DNA of 64,000 bases from contig NZ_PTRA01000001.1 in assembly GCF_002943425.1 (NCBI RefSeq), forward strand, positions 3,038,001 through 3,102,000, given 5' to 3'. Source of the stretch: Siphonobacter curvatus (GTDB lineage Bacteria > Bacteroidota > Bacteroidia > Cytophagales > Spirosomataceae). Positions 1 to 8,131 of this stretch are shown here, piece after piece; within the stretch, counting starts at the first letter, position 1, and every line of letters starts with the position of its first letter. The position numbers were made by a program, and so were the translations under genes. The notes beneath the pieces are model-generated. The model searched no databases, was not told the origin of the DNA, and saw only the letters and a list, made by a program, of their open reading frames with translations.

Positions 1-133
1 CCGGATTCAGATGGGCTGGGTAGCCTTTGCTCTGGCGGGTTTTATCGCTTTGGTGATTGCGTTTGTCACCGTAAGCACCCAGGCCATCCGGGCGGCGAAT
101 GCCGATCCGGTGAAGAGTTTGAAAAGTGAGTAA
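1..133 (+). CDS. FtsX/MacB-type ABC permease, C-terminal fragment
   Basis: The reading frame enters at the left edge (first full codon at base 2) and stops at 131-133. The 43 visible residues form a last membrane helix followed by the ending VSTQAIRAANADPVKSLKSE, typical of the C-terminus of large Bacteroidota MacB/FtsX-like permeases. The complete gene that follows ends in almost the same residues, so the two are probably tandem paralogues. Family membership rests on the tail alone; the rest of the gene lies outside the window. Confidence 0.75.
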   Translation, partial: RIQMGWVAFALAGFIALVIAFVTVSTQAIRAANADPVKSLKSE

Positions 134-181
134 CGGGTTCTCGTCTTTTACCAGGAAGGTTCCTTCCCAACCTTGAATAGC

Positions 182-2644
182 ATGTTCAAAAATTACCTTA
201 AAATCGCTCTCCGTACGCTTTGGCGAAACCGCCTGACCACCAGCATTAATATCCTGGGCTTGGCAGTAGGAATCTCGGCCTGTATTGTCATTTTCCTATT
301 GGTTAATTTTGAATTTAGCTTTGATCGGCACCCACCCGACGCCGACCGGATTTACCGGCTCGTGACGGAATTTAAATTTGGCGACGATCCGGGGCATAAT
401 GCCGGTATTTCAGCTCCCATCCCCGAAAGCATTCGTCGGGAGGTAACGGGTCTGGAAACCGTAGCACACGTTCACCTGGAAAGTTTTGAACAGATCGAAG
501 TACCACGTTCGGGCCAAGCTCCGGTACTCTATCCAGCAGCGAAGGAATCGTCGTCCGAAGTCATCTTTACGGATGCCCAATTCTTTAAGATTTTACCGGC
601 TGACTGGATTGCAGGCTCGCCTCAGACTTCGCTTACCAAACCCAACCAGATTGTCTTAACGCAACGTCTGGCTGAACGTTATTTCGGAGCGGCTTCGGCG
701 GCCGTACTGGGCCGTACCCTACGGGCCGTTTCCTACCGGGATACCCTGGAACTGACGGTATCAGGCCTTGTCAAAAATGCCGTTGAGCGAAGTGACTTCT
801 CGTATCCGGCCTACTTATCGCTGAGTACCCTTACGACCAGTAAAAAACGTCGCGAAAACTACGGTTTTGATGCCTGGTCGAATACTAATGGATCCTCCCA
901 ATGCCTGGTAAAAATCAAGCCCGGTGCCAACCCTGATCAACTGGCCCAGAAGGTTACAAAATTGGTCAATAGTCATTCTGGGAATTCTTCCATCGATTGG
1001 AAACGTTGGTTCAACCTACAGCCTTTATCCGACGTTCATTTTAATCAAACCTACGCCAATGGCATTCGGGTAGCCCATAAGCCTACCCTGTATGGCCTGG
1101 CCGCCGTGGGTGTATTTTTGCTGCTGCTAGCCTCCATCAATTTTGTCAATCTGTCTACGGCCCAGGCCAGTCAACGCGGCAAAGAAATCGGCATTCGTAA
1201 AACCCTGGGCAGTCGCCGCAGTCACCTGATCTCGCAATTACTCGGCGAAACCCTGCTGGTAACCTTCGTAGCCGTTATGTTCTCAGTGGCCCTAGCTGAG
1301 CTGGCTCTGATCTATCTGGGTGAATTAATACCGTCGGGTGTGGAGCTTGACTTAAGCCAGCCTACCTTCTGGCTATTCCTGCTGGCCATGGCTCTGATTA
1401 CGGCTTTGCTGTCCGGTGTCTACCCCGGTTTGCTGATTTCGCGTTTTACGCCCGTTCTTACCCTTCGCGGTACCAACCTTTTTGTTCAGCCGGGAAAAAT
1501 CGGTCTTCGTCGGGTACTCATCATTTCGCAGTTTGTGATTGCTCAACTGTTCATTATTGGAGCTTTATTCGTCAGTCGGCAGTTACAGTACATGATTCAA
1601 AAAGACCTGGGTTTTAACCGGGAAGCCATCGTTACTTTTCAGGTACCGGGTAAGTATTTCTGGATCGGTGATCAGAACCAACGCTTTACGCTGGCCGACC
1701 GTATCCGAAAACTTTCGGGCGTCAAACAGGTGAGTTTAGCAAGTCAGTTGCCGATTTCTTCAGGGTACAGTTCATCCATGATGAAGGTCGTACGCAACAA
1801 GCAGAAAGTATCGATTAATGTGTACCGCAAGGACGGCGATACGCAGTACCTGAGTCTCTTCGGGTTTCATTTGCTGGCGGGAAGAAATTTCGCCGAAAGC
1901 GATACCACGAGCGAACTGGTTATCAACGAAACCCTGGCCCGACAGATGGGTTTCCGACAACCCTTGGAGGCCATTGGCCAATTCCTGGAATACGGGAACG
2001 GAGCCCAGATTCCGGTGGTGGGGGTTGTACAGGATTTTCACGGTCGTTCATTGCACGAATCCATCCAGCCCACTGCTTTAATCAACGAACGCAGTAGCTT
2101 GTACCGATTCAACGTGCGTTTACAAACGGGCAGTGCTCAGGCGTTTGATGCTACGCTGGCCCAGATCCAAGAGCTCTGGAATGAAACGTACCGTGGCGAG
2201 GATTTCTCGTATACCTTCTTCGACGATGAAATCGCCAAGCTCTACGATCAAGAGCGGAATCTGGTAAAACTCACCAACTTGGCTACGGGAATCGCCATTT
2301 TTATCAGTTGCCTGGGCTTGTTCGGATTGGTAACTTTTACCGCTGAACGGCGTACCAAAGAAATCGGTATTCGGAAAGTATTGGGAGCTTCGGTTCCCCA
2401 ACTGGTAGCTTTACTCTCCAAAGAATTTCTGATTCTGGTCGGACTAGCCTTCCTGCTGGCGGCTCCGGCGGCCTGGTACTTACTCCGGGAATGGCTCAAT
2501 GGTTTTGCTTACCGCACGGAGCTAAGCTGGTGGCTGTTTGCGGCGGCGGGTACTTTGGCTCTCCTGGTTGCCTTACTAACCGTCAGTACGCAGGCCATTC
2601 GAGCGGCTAATGCGGACCCGGTGAAGTCCTTAAAAGTGGAGTAA
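182..2644 (+). CDS. ABC transporter permease, FtsX/MacB family, 820 aa
   Basis: A large inner-membrane permease of the MacB/FtsX type with two core units in one chain. A first transmembrane helix (about residues 20-43) is followed by a MacB-like periplasmic domain, an FtsX block with the KEIGIRKTLGSRR motif, a second periplasmic domain, and a last FtsX block with RRTKEIGIRKVLGAS and a basic tail. The ATG at 182 is preferred over the in-frame TTG at 173, because the family starts MFKNYLKIALR. No ATPase is adjacent, so it presumably shares one encoded elsewhere. Such permeases usually act in peptide, antibiotic or lipoprotein export; the substrate cannot be read from the sequence. A paralogue sits at 17399. 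Confidence 0.88.
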   Translation: MFKNYLKIALRTLWRNRLTTSINILGLAVGISACIVIFLLVNFEFSFDRHPPDADRIYRLVTEFKFGDDPGHNAGISAPIPESIRREVTGLETVAHVHLESFEQIEVPRSGQAPVLYPAAKESSSEVIFTDAQFFKILPADWIAGSPQTSLTKPNQIVLTQRLAERYFGAASAAVLGRTLRAVSYRDTLELTVSGLVKNAVERSDFSYPAYLSLSTLTTSKKRRENYGFDAWSNTNGSSQCLVKIKPGANPDQLAQKVTKLVNSHSGNSSIDWKRWFNLQPLSDVHFNQTYANGIRVAHKPTLYGLAAVGVFLLLLASINFVNLSTAQASQRGKEIGIRKTLGSRRSHLISQLLGETLLVTFVAVMFSVALAELALIYLGELIPSGVELDLSQPTFWLFLLAMALITALLSGVYPGLLISRFTPVLTLRGTNLFVQPGKIGLRRVLIISQFVIAQLFIIGALFVSRQLQYMIQKDLGFNREAIVTFQVPGKYFWIGDQNQRFTLADRIRKLSGVKQVSLASQLPISSGYSSSMMKVVRNKQKVSINVYRKDGDTQYLSLFGFHLLAGRNFAESDTTSELVINETLARQMGFRQPLEAIGQFLEYGNGAQIPVVGVVQDFHGRSLHESIQPTALINERSSLYRFNVRLQTGSAQAFDATLAQIQELWNETYRGEDFSYTFFDDEIAKLYDQERNLVKLTNLATGIAIFISCLGLFGLVTFTAERRTKEIGIRKVLGASVPQLVALLSKEFLILVGLAFLLAAPAAWYLLREWLNGFAYRTELSWWLFAAAGTLALLVALLTVSTQAIRAANADPVKSLKVE

Positions 2645-2665
2645 GACATTCCCTAGGTAAATAAG

Positions 2666-2709
2666 TATCAATAAAAAACTCACAAGAAATTGTGAGTTTT
2701 TTATTGATA
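2666..2709. terminator. Perfect hairpin terminator, bidirectional
   Basis: Perfect 20-bp arms (2666-2685 and 2690-2709) enclose a 4-nt GAAA loop. A-rich and T-rich ends on both strands suit termination in either direction. It follows the permease stop by 22 bases and faces the end of the minus-strand NTF2-like gene at 2817. Confidence 0.85.
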
Positions 2710-2816
2710 ACGATACCTACAAATCAAATTCCTACTCGACTAAGAACCCGATAGAGGGTACGCCTTGCCTATAACTTGCCGATTTTTTGGGATGTTTACG
2801 AGCATTGAGCCTACAT

Positions 2817-3293
2817 TTACTCAGCTATAGAAAAAACAACGTTTACAATTTTCCATGTACCATTCATTTTCACTAGCGTCCAGTATTCTTTTCCCCAATT
2901 AGTAATTTTACCGTTATTCCAATATTGATAGTCGAAGCTAACACTACCGATAACGTCATCATTAGTAACGATAATATTCTCAAAAATCTCTTCCTGCTTT
3001 CCTTTATCCCCCAGAAACTTATAAAAAACGGCATAATCATTGAAGAAATAATTATTAGTCTTACTCTTTACATGTTCCTGTACTACTTGGTTAGTCTTAT
3101 TTTTAACGACTCCTATCCATTGAAAAGAATTAGGCGTAAAAAGACGAAGAAAGGATACGGAATCTTTGTTACTAATACATTGACTGAATTGACTAATAAT
3201 GGAATCAATTTCAGCTCTTTCTTTCTCAAATCCTTGTGCATTTACTTTACTAAATGATAGCACTAAAACAAATATAAAAATTGCTCCCCTCAT
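2817..3293 (-). CDS. NTF2-like (DUF4440/SnoaL-type) secreted protein
   Basis: 158 residues. Residues 1-19 form a signal peptide ending KVNAQ. The rest looks like a small NTF2-like fold: an N-terminal helix (EKERAEIDSIISQFSQCI), a segment SFLRLFTPNSFQWIG, and a C-terminal pair of strands with WTLVKMNGTWKIVNVVFS, the usual ending of DUF4440/SnoaL-like proteins. No catalytic residues stand out. Its ATG overlaps the stop of the upstream acyltransferase gene by four bases (ATGA), which suggests translational coupling. The gene is AT-rich, like its neighbours. The fold is an inference from sequence character and the biochemical role is unknown. Confidence 0.7.
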   Translation of the reverse strand: MRGAIFIFVLVLSFSKVNAQGFEKERAEIDSIISQFSQCISNKDSVSFLRLFTPNSFQWIGVVKNKTNQVVQEHVKSKTNNYFFNDYAVFYKFLGDKGKQEEIFENIIVTNDDVIGSVSFDYQYWNNGKITNWGKEYWTLVKMNGTWKIVNVVFSIAE

Positions 3294-4393
3294 CTTTTAT
3301 TTTGATTTAACAGTTGATTTTTAACCCGAGCTGATGGCTGCTCTATTGCATACCGATACAACAGCCCCGCCGCCAAGCATCCGATCAGACAGAGAACTAA
3401 TAATTGATTCTCAGAAAAATTCATTGGTCTTGTTACAGACTGTATGATATGGATAATCCCTTTATGGGATAAGTAAACTGCGAAGGATAAATCAGCTAAC
3501 TCTCGCGTTCCCACGAATGCCTTATTACTGATAAAACAGGAATCTGAAATAGCCGCGATCACCAGTAATCCGTAAGCCATTCCTACGCAGGTAAACCCCA
3601 AAACAGAAGCTATTTCGGAAGCCTGATCATAACACATCCAAAAGGATAGCAGTAGCATACCCATTCCTGAAAAGAAGAACAGTAGTCCATTAGCATGGAT
3701 GATATGCTTAAATGCTGACGAATAATTATAGAGAAAACCGATCCATACTCCTATGGTGAGCGAATCGAGCCGGGTATGCGTTGGGTAATAGATGTACATA
3801 TACCACACCTTCCAGAAACGGTCTGAATCTAAGGCAGGAACGATGAAATAATTCCAGGAGAAGATCCGTAACAAAAGTGAAATTACTAACGGAACAACTA
3901 GTACATACTTCCGTTTAGTAAGCCAACCTGTCTTTATAAAAAGTAGAAGAATATAAGGTAATACTAGATAAAACTGCTCTTCGATACACAGCGACCAAGC
4001 GTGAGAAAAAGTACCCGTGTTTATTACATCAAGTCCATAATTTTGAGTAAAAGTCAGAAACTTCCATAAAGAGGGTAGTGCTTCTCTTTCTCTGAAAAAT
4101 GGAAAACATAAATACAGCAAAAGCGTAAAAGCAAAGGGTGGAATAATTCGAAAAAACCTTTTGGTAAAAAAGACTTTCAGACGAATAGTACCATCCTCGT
4201 GTATTTCCTTGAATAACTGATTCGAGATCAGGAATCCGCTCAGTACGAAAAAAAGATCGACTCCTGTCCAGCCATATCTGCCGATTGTCTCCACCCAGTC
4301 GGGATGCTTAAATGCCCGGTAATGATACAGTAGTACCAGTATGATAGCTACGGCCCTTAAATGGTCCAATCCGTTGAATCTGTTGTGTTTCAT
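3290..4393 (-). CDS. Acyltransferase family 3 (OafA/YrhL-like) membrane protein
   Basis: 367 residues with about ten hydrophobic helices. The N-terminal motif LDHLRAVAIILVLLYHY is the signature of acyltransferase-3 proteins, with the conserved histidine at the end of the first helix; GVDLFFVLSGFLIS follows, as is typical. The family transfers acetyl or other acyl groups onto cell-surface sugars such as O-antigen, capsule or peptidoglycan. There is no C-terminal SGNH domain, so the transferase stands alone. It is the first gene of a two-gene unit with the NTF2-like gene (4-bp overlap) and is divergent from lytS. The acceptor is not predictable. Confidence 0.88.
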   Translation of the reverse strand: MKHNRFNGLDHLRAVAIILVLLYHYRAFKHPDWVETIGRYGWTGVDLFFVLSGFLISNQLFKEIHEDGTIRLKVFFTKRFFRIIPPFAFTLLLYLCFPFFREREALPSLWKFLTFTQNYGLDVINTGTFSHAWSLCIEEQFYLVLPYILLLFIKTGWLTKRKYVLVVPLVISLLLRIFSWNYFIVPALDSDRFWKVWYMYIYYPTHTRLDSLTIGVWIGFLYNYSSAFKHIIHANGLLFFFSGMGMLLLSFWMCYDQASEIASVLGFTCVGMAYGLLVIAAISDSCFISNKAFVGTRELADLSFAVYLSHKGIIHIIQSVTRPMNFSENQLLVLCLIGCLAAGLLYRYAIEQPSARVKNQLLNQNKR

Positions 4394-4439
4394 TTTTTAC
4401 TGCAAAACTTCACCTCGTACAGCCAATCTCCTACGGTGT

Positions 4440-4468
4440 AGGACAGAGAGTACGTTTTAGAGGACAGA
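4440..4468. promoter_or_regulatory. Direct repeat, candidate LytTR-regulator site
   Basis: The octamer AGGACAGA occurs at 4440-4447 and again at 4461-4468, a 21-bp spacing (two helical turns). LytTR response regulators are known to bind paired direct repeats at this kind of spacing. The site lies in the shared upstream region of the acyltransferase and lytS/lytR genes. Function is inferred from spacing and position only. Confidence 0.4.
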
Positions 4469-4562
4469 CGACATCTATAGCTGTTTGTACGAAAAACCAG
4501 GCTGTTTATCCATCTATGCCGTAGTCTGCACTACTTCCCAGGATTTATACGTTCAGAATTTC

Positions 4563-4570
4563 TAGTTTTG
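4563..4570 (+). promoter_or_regulatory. Candidate -7 element of lytS
   Basis: TAGTTTTG matches the Bacteroidota -7 consensus TAnnTTTG exactly and ends only 5 bases before the lytS ATG at 4576, so transcription would start at or very near the start codon (leaderless mRNA). No clear -33 TTTG is seen 19-21 bp upstream, which lowers confidence. Confidence 0.35.
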
Positions 4571-4575
4571 CAGCG

Positions 4576-5631
4576 ATGGAAGAGAAAACAAAAAATCCTT
4601 TACGTTCAGTCATCAGCTATCAGGCTGTGTTTTGGATAGCTCTTTTTCTGTTTGGATTGACCCAGGCTTATAGCAATACAATCGGTGTAAGCTTGAAAGA
4701 AATAATCATTTATAACGCGTGTCACCTCTTATTTCAGATTACCAGTGCCAATCTGATTTACTACTATTGTATTATCCATTTTTTCGATCGCAAACGCTAT
4801 GTATTCTTTTGCATCAGCATTCCCCTTTTCATTTATATTTTAGCCGTTATCAATCGTATTTTTATCGTTTACGCAGCTGAACCTTTCTTTATAAATGAAC
4901 CGCAGGATCATATTATTGATATTTTAACAGATCTTGATTATCTTCTTACCCATTATATCTTTCCTATCGTTACATCATCCTTTATCTTTGTTTGCTTCAT
5001 GCATATTCTACGGTATAAAAACGAAAAACAAGACCGTATTCAATTACAAAAAGAGAAAACAGAGCTTGAACTGAAGGTGTTAAAATCGCGATTGAACCCT
5101 CATTTCTTATTTAATACGCTTAATAATATCTATTCTCTTTCTATTAATCATCCAGAAAGAACACCAAAATCCATTGCAGGGCTAGCAGATATCCTTGATT
5201 ATGTAATTTACAAAGGTCCTCAAAAAATGGTCCGTATTGCCGATGAGATTACAACGATTAACCATTACATAGAACTGGAAGAACTTCGATATGGCAGTCA
5301 CTTGAAAGTCAGCAGAAGCATACAATTAAGTTCTGAAAACTGGATTCCTCCCTTACTGTATCTTTCACTAATTGAAAATGCCTTCAAACATGGAGGTCGT
5401 ATGGACGGAGACCTTAGTATTAGGATTGAATTAAATACCAATGAAGTACAATCGATTTTCAGCATCAAAAACAGTAGTTTCAAAAAAGAGGTAACTAGTA
5501 AACCAGGGATTGGACTCCTCAATGTTAAAGAACAGCTGAAATTGTATTATGATACTAATTTTGAACTTACGATCCATTCAGATGAAGACTGGTTTAGCGT
5601 AGAAATCATTACTCCTGCCAAACATGATTAA
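4576..5631 (+). CDS. Sensor histidine kinase, LytS/YehU type (His_kinase family)
   Basis: 351 residues. The N-terminal half holds about four transmembrane helices and no recognisable periplasmic sensor domain. A coiled linker (about 150-165) leads to the LytS-type phosphoacceptor region with RLNPHFLFNTLNNI; the histidine is residue 176. The ATPase part has the N-box SLIENAFKHGG and the glycine segment KPGIGLLNVKEQL. It overlaps the response-regulator gene by 8 bases, so the two form a standard Bacteroidota LytS/LytTR pair. The signal is unknown. Base composition is clearly more AT-rich than in flanking core genes. Confidence 0.9.
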   Translation: MEEKTKNPLRSVISYQAVFWIALFLFGLTQAYSNTIGVSLKEIIIYNACHLLFQITSANLIYYYCIIHFFDRKRYVFFCISIPLFIYILAVINRIFIVYAAEPFFINEPQDHIIDILTDLDYLLTHYIFPIVTSSFIFVCFMHILRYKNEKQDRIQLQKEKTELELKVLKSRLNPHFLFNTLNNIYSLSINHPERTPKSIAGLADILDYVIYKGPQKMVRIADEITTINHYIELEELRYGSHLKVSRSIQLSSENWIPPLLYLSLIENAFKHGGRMDGDLSIRIELNTNEVQSIFSIKNSSFKKEVTSKPGIGLLNVKEQLKLYYDTNFELTIHSDEDWFSVEIITPAKHD

Positions 5632-6316
5632 ATGCCTTATTATCGATGACGAACCGCTCGCTATTGAACTATTGGAGAGCCACCTAAAAAAAATAGAATC
5701 CCTTCAACTGGTTGGTACGGCAAGAAATGCGATGGAGGCTCATAAACTTCTGCAACAGCAGCAGGTAGATCTTCTATTTCTGGATATTCAGATGCCCCAT
5801 CTTAGCGGTATTGAATTGATGAGATCGCTTTCTGTGAAACCAAAAGTTATATTCACTACTGCCTTTAGGGAATTTGCGATTGAAGGTTTTGAACTTGAAG
5901 CGGTAGATTATATTCTGAAGCCTATAACTTTTGAACGGTTTTTCAGAGCTGTTGATAGAGTATTAAGAACTCATACCCCTAATAATATTGAGCATACAAT
6001 CATGATCAAGTCCGATGGACTGAACAGGAAGATTAAAACAGACGATATAATTTTTATCGAAAGTCAAGGTAATGATCTAAAAATCTATTTAAATGATACT
6101 ACTTACCTTACTAAAGGTACGCTTATAGATTTTACAGATTTGCTTTCAAAAATGGGTTTTGTAAGAATTCACCGATCCTTCCTTTTTAATCCAACCTACG
6201 TTACGGGTTATAGTACTTCTGAAATCATATTGGGTCCTTATGCTATTCCAGTAGGGCGAAATTATAAACAGGAATTTGATGCGTTTATGGCCCATTACTC
6301 GAAAACAACCCTGTAG
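5624..6316 (+). CDS. Response regulator, LytTR DNA-binding type
   Basis: 230 residues. The N-terminal receiver has acidic residues IIDDEP, the phosphoacceptor aspartate D54 in LLFLDIQMP, the conserved threonine in KVIFTTAF and the lysine in DYILKPI. The C-terminal LytTR domain starts near residue 130 and includes IIFIESQGNDLKIYL and FVRIHRSFLFNP, both family hallmarks. It is translationally coupled to the kinase (8-bp overlap). It is likely to control its own operon and perhaps the divergent acyltransferase through the direct repeat at 4440-4468. Confidence in the class is high; targets are inferred. Confidence 0.92.
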   Translation: MIKCLIIDDEPLAIELLESHLKKIESLQLVGTARNAMEAHKLLQQQQVDLLFLDIQMPHLSGIELMRSLSVKPKVIFTTAFREFAIEGFELEAVDYILKPITFERFFRAVDRVLRTHTPNNIEHTIMIKSDGLNRKIKTDDIIFIESQGNDLKIYLNDTTYLTKGTLIDFTDLLSKMGFVRIHRSFLFNPTYVTGYSTSEIILGPYAIPVGRNYKQEFDAFMAHYSKTTL

Positions 6317-6403
6317 ACTAGCAGGCTACTGATTACCACAAACTATTCATAAAAATAGGCAGAGCTAATCCCAACTCGTAGTTCTATCTTACGTATACAC
6401 AAA

Positions 6404-6435
6404 TTGACAGTTTATTACTTCTTTCTTTAGCTTTT
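6404..6435 (+). promoter_or_regulatory. Possible promoter of cbpA
   Basis: TTGACA begins at 6404 and TAGCTTTT (one mismatch to TAnnTTTG) at 6428, with 21 bases between TTG and TA, the same spacing as the tRNA-Gln promoter in this window. It would give a leader of about 95 nt before the ATG at 6536. The rest of 6317-6535 is AT-rich with no gene seen. Confidence 0.3.
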
Positions 6436-6535
6436 TCTGACATCTTAGCCGATTGGCATGTATTTTTCTCTGGATTATTAGTACTATTCTGAAACGAATG
6501 GTGCTACTCTTTATAACCATAGAAAGAAAACCTCC

Positions 6536-7453
6536 ATGGCCTTCATTGATTATTACCAAATCCTGGGCCTGACTAAATCAGCGTCCGATGAAGATATAAA
6601 AAAAGCGTATCGGAAGTTGGCCCGCAAATACCACCCGGATGTAAATCCCAACAATGCCGAAGCTACGCTTAAGTTTCAGCAGATTAACGAAGCCAACGAA
6701 GTACTCAGCGACCCGGAAAAACGTAAAAAGTACGATCAGTACGGCGAGAACTGGCAACAGGCGGACCAGTACGAAGCCTATGAACAGGCCCGTCGTGCCC
6801 AGGGCGGCGGCTCGAACGGTGGCGATACCGGTAGCTGGTTTAGTGGTGATGGCGGTGACTTCAGCGGCTTTACGGGCGATAATTTCTCGGAATTTTTCCA
6901 ATCCATGTTCGGTGGTGAACGCAGCGGCGGCCGTCGAACGCAGCAATACCGGGGCCAGGATTATAACGCTGAGTTACAACTGAACCTACGCGATGCTTAC
7001 GAAACGCACAAACAAACACTGACGGTCAACGGTAAAAACATCCGAATCACAATTCCGGCGGGCGTGGCCAACGAACAGGTCATCAAGTTGAAAGGATACG
7101 GTGCCCCCGGCCAGAATGGCGGGCCAGATGGTGATTTATATATTACTTTCAAGATTGCCGAAGACCCGACCTTTAAACGTCAGGGAAATGACCTCTACGC
7201 CACGCTGGATCTGGACTTGTATACGGCGGTGCTGGGCGGTGACGTAACCATTGATACGCTGACGGGAAAAGTGAAAGTGCCCATCAAACCCGAAACGCAG
7301 AACGGTACGAAAGTGCGGTTACGCGGCAAAGGTTTCCCGGTCTATAAAAAAGACGGAGAATTTGGCGATTTGATCCTGACCTGGGCGATTAAAATCCCCA
7401 CGAATCTGACGGATCGGCAAAAGGAATTGTTTCAGGAATTAGCTCAATCATAA
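6536..7453 (+). CDS. cbpA: Curved-DNA-binding / DnaJ-class co-chaperone CbpA
   Basis: 305 residues. The N-terminal J domain (about 4-70) contains the HPD tripeptide in [10 protein letters not shown], needed to stimulate DnaK. A Gly/Ser/Phe-rich linker (about 90-135) follows, then the two-part C-terminal substrate-binding domain with [22 protein letters not shown] and [21 protein letters not shown]. The cysteine-rich zinc-finger region of DnaJ is absent, which separates CbpA from DnaJ. The cbpM-like gene follows after one base, as in the known cbpAM pair, so this is a co-chaperone with its own modulator. Usual length for the family. Confidence 0.92.
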   Translation: MAFIDYYQILGLTKSASDEDIKKAYRKLARKYHPDVNPNNAEATLKFQQINEANEVLSDPEKRKKYDQYGENWQQADQYEAYEQARRAQGGGSNGGDTGSWFSGDGGDFSGFTGDNFSEFFQSMFGGERSGGRRTQQYRGQDYNAELQLNLRDAYETHKQTLTVNGKNIRITIPAGVANEQVIKLKGYGAPGQNGGPDGDLYITFKIAEDPTFKRQGNDLYATLDLDLYTAVLGGDVTIDTLTGKVKVPIKPETQNGTKVRLRGKGFPVYKKDGEFGDLILTWAIKIPTNLTDRQKELFQELAQS

Positions 7454-7454
7454 G

Positions 7455-7739
7455 ATGGAAAGAAGTGAATGGATTGCCATCAGCGATTGCTGTACGCATT
7501 ATAATATCGAAATTTCGTTCGTCGATTCTTTACAGGATTACGGGCTCATCGAAATCACCCGTATTCAGGAGTCGAAATATATTCACGAAGACCGCTTACC
7601 GGCTCTGGAGCGGTTCATTCGACTTCATTACGACTTGAATATCAATCTGGAAGGTATTGACGTGATTACGCAGTTGGTCCAACAAGTCGAGCAATTGCAA
7701 CACGAAATAGCCTTACTCAAAAGTCAGTTTCCGCGATAG
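7455..7739 (+). CDS. cbpM: CbpM-like chaperone modulator
   Basis: 94 residues. It has the MerR-like helical character of CbpM: an N-terminal segment resembling CbpM, the central YIHEDRLPALERFIRLHYDLNINLEGID typical of this family (positions about 43-70), and a C-terminal coiled coil VQQVEQLQHEIALLKSQ. In enterobacteria CbpM binds the J domain of CbpA and blocks both its DNA binding and its co-chaperone activity. The gene starts one base after cbpA stops and is co-transcribed. A hairpin terminator follows at 7758. Confidence 0.88.
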   Translation: MERSEWIAISDCCTHYNIEISFVDSLQDYGLIEITRIQESKYIHEDRLPALERFIRLHYDLNINLEGIDVITQLVQQVEQLQHEIALLKSQFPR

Positions 7740-7757
7740 CTGGTTCATACGCCATTC

Positions 7758-7790
7758 AAAAGGGTTGCTCAAACGAGCCACCCTTTTCTA
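7758..7790 (+). terminator. Terminator of cbpA-cbpM
   Basis: Arms 7758-7770 and 7775-7787 (13 bp, one mismatch) with an AAAC loop, and a T-run on the plus strand. It lies 19 bases after the cbpM stop. Confidence 0.7.
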
Positions 7791-7821
7791 TAAGCAGGCG
7801 AGTCATTACCTTTCAGGATTT

Positions 7822-8121
7822 CTACCGTAATGATTTAGGCTTAAGGTATTTCTTCAATACACCCACCAGCGGTTTCAATGATTCCGGCAAGGTCTGATCG
7901 GTATACGCCGCAGTATAGGTTTGCTCCTGATCTTCCACCCGCACGTGGTACTGATACCCATCCCGAATGGCCGACGGATGGCTTTCAGCCTCCGTCCAGT
8001 TCGTATTCGTTACGGATTCCTGAATGGCCTGAACTTCGTCGGCTTCCAGCTGATCCGTGTCCAGACTGCATTCCTGCAAAGCCCCCATAAAACCGCCCGA
8101 TTGTTGCAACTGTACTTTCAT
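7822..8121 (-). CDS. Emfourin-like protealysin inhibitor
   Basis: 99 residues, no signal peptide. It begins MKVQLQQSGGFMGALQECSL; the early V-x-RSGGF-like strand is the hallmark of emfourin, the cytoplasmic inhibitor of M4 peptidases of the protealysin group. The body contains QYHVRVEDQEQTYTAAY and a C-terminal helix LKPLVGVLKKYLKP. The gene directly follows the M4 peptidase gene (10 bases between stop and start) on the same strand, the arrangement known from protealysin operons. The likely role is to hold the partner protease inactive inside the cell. Identification rests on the N-terminal motif plus context. Confidence 0.78.
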   Translation of the reverse strand: MKVQLQQSGGFMGALQECSLDTDQLEADEVQAIQESVTNTNWTEAESHPSAIRDGYQYHVRVEDQEQTYTAAYTDQTLPESLKPLVGVLKKYLKPKSLR

Positions 8122-8131
8122 AACCGGGTCT

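Noticed and set aside
2925-3257. Open frame of 110 codons opposite the NTF2-like gene
   Set aside because: It lies wholly inside the minus-strand gene, which has a signal peptide and coupling to the acyltransferase. The plus-strand product is low-complexity and lacks a recognisable domain.
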